A DNA stretch of 64,000 nt from positions 209,024,640 to 209,088,639 of the forward strand of contig NC_090942.1 of assembly GCF_040807025.1 (NCBI RefSeq), in the 5' to 3' direction. Below, piece by piece: positions 59,301-64,000 of this stretch (the stretch's first letter is position 1; each line of letters opens with the position of its first letter). Under the pieces are notes generated by a model. It made no database searches and was not told where the DNA came from. It saw only the letters and a list, made by a program, of their open reading frames with translations. A program made the position numbers and the translations under genes. This DNA comes from Struthio camelus. Its lineage: Eukaryota; Chordata; Aves; Struthioniformes; Struthionidae.

Positions 59301-62300
59301 GGCATATGATCATGCATTCTTCCCTTCTATAATCTACCTTACAATATTTATGAGCAGCTACTAAAGTAAGAGTTTTTTGTTTTTTGTTTTTTGTTTTTTT
59401 TTTAATAAAAAGGGACTTAAATGTGATTCACAGATGATAAAGGTAGCTTTAAAATAAAAATTGAGCAATTAGCTAATGTCAGTTATCAACTTCATTTGCT
59501 GCTTATGTAGTGATGCTGGTGCTTTATGTGACAGATAATTATTGTCTTTCTCTAGTCAGTGCTCATCATCGTGTGACAACCATTTTCTGTATTCATATAA
59601 AGTTAGTGTTGGTCCTGTTGAGATATTTACTCTGTTGCAGAGATACCAGTAGAGCTAAACCATATAACATGACCTTGTTATTTGGTCCAATATTACCTAG
59701 AGATGTGTAAAAAACCAGACTTTATACTGACTGTAGCTCTAAAAGGCCCTTAAGCACCAACCTCGGTGAAACCGTGACATAACGTTTTGCTGCTAGGCAC
59801 TTCAACAGAGGTGAAAAATGAGCGTCTGCCAGTATTTGGAGAACTGCTGCTATTTGCTTATGAAGTAATTGATTCATTACGACTGGGAGCAATGAAGATC
59901 TAGTGAGGATGGGTGGATGGTCCAAAATCCAAGCCTCTCCTCTTACCTTGAGTAAGTCATTTAAACTCAAGGAGCAATTTCACAGCCCAGCAACCAGCTG
60001 CTGCCAAAAGGGAGTGTCCTGCTGCTCTCCCTTCTCTCAGCTACACTCCCCTTCCCCAGCACTGACGCTTGTCAGGTCCCTAACAAGCTAATTCAGCTCA
60101 CTAAATTGGCAGAAAACTATTCACTTGTTTCTGCTGGGTTAGTTCTCTGCTGACATGGTGAGCTGGATCAGTTCATTGGAGGCTTAGATGGTGACCGGAG
60201 TGATGGGCAGGGAGGGGCTGGGATGTGCAATCAGGGGTGCTGGGGTGGGCAGGAAGGAGAAGGAAGCGGAAGACGGCTGCACCCTTCGGTCAGAGCTGTT
60301 AGATCTGCTCGGTCCTCTTGTGAAACTTCAAACTCAGCACAGCATCCTCTGTGACATGAACAGGACTTCCACCCTTCATCCATTTTAACAGGATTCTTGT
60401 TTGCCTAGGAAGTTTAGGCACAGAGAAGGCAGAACATGCTGTACAAGACAAAATATGACTCTGTCTAGCATAGCTAAAATGTTAGGCATGTTTTAGTTAT
60501 GCATAAAAAAAAAAAAAGGCACAACTGAGAAAGAAGTACAGAAAAGAAATTCAGAGGAAGAAGTAACTCTTTTTACCCGGAATAGGGACAAGAGTTTATT
60601 AGTGTCTGGCAGCTCCTACAAAAAAGTGTCTTCCAGGGGCACAAATGAAGGCAGAAAAGCAGTTAAGAAGGAAAATGAGATAGCTTAATATTTTTAAGGC
60701 CTAGATAAGAAAATGCACAGAGGGAAGAGAGGGGCAGTGGCTGCGATGGAGTGCTGGACCCTTTTTGGTTCACTTCTGTAGCAGGGACTGACATAACTGA
60801 GAGCCGTTTAACTCCTGCAACAAAAGGGAGACGAGCAACTCTGAAGGGAGTGTGAACCAGAGAGGTAAAATGAAGGTGGCTTAGAAAAAGCTACAGGGAC
60901 AGCCTGAAAGTAAAACTGGAGGTTGATGCTGAATTACTTTGCGTATTGGAAGAAAGCCAAACTCTGGCAAGTGACTATGTGAGCAGATATAAGCCCAAGG
61001 CATGTTTCTGTTCAGTGGGAGACAGGATAGGAATGAGCAAGTTCAGAGTTTTTTTCTTTTCTCAGAGGCGCCTTATTCTTAATTTTAAAATCTGTCTCCA
61101 TCTGCAGCTAATCAACTCAGTTGCGTTTATTTGTAAAATGTTTTTGGGGAGAGCATATAGAGTGGTGCAGATTTTTATCCCTGTGATCTTTATGCCTGTG
61201 CATGCAATGGGCTTCCGACCATTTGTAAGTATTAGTTGAATGAGGATTTTCAGGATCAGGTCTAATACCTGTATTGTATCAATCCTGCTAGATCAGATTT
61301 TTGAAAAGATGTATTCCCGTGTATTGGAAATTCACAATTTACATCTAAAATAAGGCTAAATGTTATAAAATACGTAGAGACTAGAGTGAGAATTCTGAAA
61401 CATTCCGGCACTTATTGAAAGTAACTAGTCCTATTTCTGTTATGCAACTCTCACTGAGTACAATAGCTAGTGTATTCTGCAAAATATTCCTTGGGCAGAT
61501 AGCACCTACATCTCTTCTCAGACAATAACAGATATGTAAGGCCATATTTTCGATCATTCATCTCATACACAGTTGGCAAATTAAGTGAATATGAGAGAAT
61601 GAAAAGAGAATATCCTGGACTCCTGGCATATAAATGGAAGGAATTTTAATGAACCGAATTTTTTAACTGCCAAAGGCTTTTACTTGTAATGAGAAAATGA
61701 GTTGCTAGGCTCCAGGAGGGCTGTTTTCAAATACCAGTACAAAAAGGGCAATTCATCACTCCCCGGAAGTACAATGTTCAAAGTGCACTGCAACGATGTT
61801 GTTTATCATCAGTTCAGCCTGAGCTTTTATTGTAAACAATATTTCAAGGGCTATTCAAAATAATGGTGAACTTACTCTTTGGGACTGTGGACTTCACAAA
61901 TGAATGGATCTAGGTATTCTAACATGTGTCTATGCTTACAGAAAAAATGCATAAAAGAAAGTTACAGTCCAGTCAAATTTCTGACTGAATTGATTGTGGT
62001 GACTGGAGTTATGGACCTTCCCAAATAGCAGCAGATTTTTAGAGGTCTTTCAGCAGACCTCATTTGTAAACCATTGAGGAATACTGATGACATAGCTGTG
62101 AACATCTGTGTGCTTGCTCATTAAAATGTCTACACATCTAGAAAACAGATGTGCTTTTGGCATATCACTTCAGTGACTGTGATAGGTTAGTTTTTGGTTG
62201 AAAAGGAGTGGATTGCTTCTAAGCAGTACCTCCATTACCTGTATCCAGTTCCTAACACTTGGCCTGAAACATATAACGGTTTACACATAGATTGTGGTTA

Positions 62301-64000
62301 TGTTAGGATCTCCATTGCAGGGTCGATATTCAGGATGACAGGTTTCACGCGAAGTTCAATGATGCTATCTGAACTTTATATGCCTTTGAATGCTATGCAC
62401 GATTCTCCCAAAGGAAAAACTAGGTAGAGAGATACAGAAAAGGAATTCTACATTCCTCATAGCTCTACATTGTACATGTACTTTTAATTTCTTTAGGATT
62501 TGCACAGAAAAAGAGTGTATCTTCAGATCAAGATATAGAAAGAGAGACAGTAGGAAATCCCATTTGTGGGAAATTGAAATGAAGTGTTAAGCTCTTCTCA
62601 ACAGTTTAATGTAGTAAATGAAGAACTCTGACTTCTGAGCGTATTCTTTCTCCCTAAGCATGTTTAAAATCACTTCTCAGCTGAGCTTGTCAAGGTTTCC
62701 CCTTTCTCCTGCCTCACATCTGTTTCCAGTTGTGCTGAGCCGGCTGGCACTCATAAACACCAGGAGAGGGGGTACAGCCTTCCCTAGTCCGGTTGCACAC
62801 CTAACTGCACACACAGCTGTAGAGGAGGCTTAAATGACTCAGGTGTGTCTCCTTAAAGGAGATTTTAATAGATGCTAATGGCTCTATGTAATTTTAATTA
62901 ACGTGCAACTACTTTTCTTCAGTAAAATGGCTAAGTTTAGCACTAACCCAAAAAAGAGTACTGAAAATGCTGCTATAATGGCGGTGAAATTTATTTTACA
63001 TTGGCAGAAAAATAAACTGTTGCTAGAACTAAGTTACTTGCTGGTTAAACTTCAATATCTCCAAGTAAAAACAAGAAAAACTCAGCTTCTAATCAGCTTA
63101 TAGTAAATAATCATAAATAATAGTTAATAGTAAATAAACAAAATGATAAAGTGGCCAATTTTAAACCATTTATGCACAAAAGGTAAACAAATAAAAACCC
63201 AGTCATATCTTAAAGGTTTTGCTCTCAGATTTCAGAACATCTGGAATTGCTCAAAGTTACTTCATACAATATAAAGGATAGATGTGGAGAAAGAGAAAGA
63301 GAAAGAGAGAATACAATTAGTCTCAATCAGAAAAAGAGATTCTCAAGGTAGACTCAAGCTTTCTTTTGCTTCTGAGAAAGCTGCAGGCATAGCATCGGTA
63401 CAAACAGCAAAAACTAAAAATATCTCAGTACTTTCAAATGACTGCAAGCTGTTTTTGCAGCGATGTTTTGCTCACATTCTACTTGCGTGGTCTGAGAGTA
63501 AACACATGATGAATAATCTGTAAGTTTTTATTCCTGTGTAGGTTGATCTGACCTTGGTGCAAGGCCTTTCTTAAGTACAGGCTATAAAACTGTTATGCCA
63601 AGCTGTATGGTTATTACACAGCCACTGTAGAAAAATATAACAATCAATTAGATAAAGCACAGACCCTCATGCAAAAATCATTACCAGGTAATTAATATGA
63701 TCAACTGATTTTCAATTGATCAATTCCCCAAAAAACTACGATGTTTTGACTGCATTATCATTGTGCTACTCACTGACTCCTGTATGCTCATAAAATGCAC
63801 TTCGAAAAGTAATATGCTGAAATTACAGTCTGTATTTCTATAACTACTAAGACTTTTCATAAGAGGAAATTAGCACCCAAAATCTTCTGATTTATGAAAG
63901 ATTTCTGAAATCCTATGGTAGAGGTCAATTATCCAAGGGTTGTAACATATGGGTGATGTGATTTTCCCTTGGTCTTCAATGAGACAATACAAAATTTAAA
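56302..64000. other. AT-rich DNA, no gene recognised
   Basis: About 7.7 kb without a supported gene. Simple repeats: T6G-type run at 59373-59402, A13 near 60508, (GAGAAA)n at about 63285-63312. 62690-62900 is less AT-rich and ends in a homeodomain-like TTTTAATTAA; a conserved element is possible but not shown. Confidence 0.5.

Overview
The window looks like a bird nuclear genome. The evidence is CR1 LINE fragments with the typical GATTCTGT-type 3' octamers, GC-rich genes with short introns, and genes that reconstruct as PHD finger protein 7 (PHF7)-like. I recall PHF7 being reported as amplified in songbirds. I see no bacterial, organellar or CRISPR features.

Positions 1 to about 30463 are a head-to-tail array of one large unit, all on the + strand. 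Unit 1 is cut at its 5' side (1-8320). Unit 2 is complete (8321-17205, 8885 bp), unit 3 is complete but longer (17206-29479, 12274 bp), and unit 4 is a stub (29480-30463). Each full unit holds, in order: a CpG-rich promoter; a nine-coding-exon PHF7-like gene that reconstructs to 343 residues with an extended PHD module, a RING/PHD-like module and a third Cys-rich zinc module; a CR1 3' scrap; spacer with a possible minus-strand LTR; and two or more arrays of a 40/41-bp minisatellite separated by an AT-rich block. The last minisatellite array runs to within about 30 bp of the TATA-like box of the next gene. All length differences between units lie in the minisatellite and AT-block modules. The other roughly 7.4 kb shows no net indel between copies and only scattered single-base differences. 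Copies 1, 2 and 3 encode the same residues wherever they can be compared.

Unit 4 stops 18 bp into the second coding exon, where the sequence becomes CR1 LINE (30464-33778). This CR1 is itself interrupted by a second CR1 and has lost the catalytic middle of its reverse transcriptase. It marks the right edge of the array.

From about 33.8 to 64 kb the DNA is AT-rich and looks single-copy. I found no convincing protein-coding gene there. It holds a GC-rich island at 34.56-35.30 kb (promoter or solo LTR), a CR1 fragment near 46 kb, a small GC-rich insert at 53.88-54.19 kb, a short CR1 tail at 56.2 kb and some simple repeats. Exon predictions come from reading splice sites, frame and family motifs by eye; no alignment or search was run.
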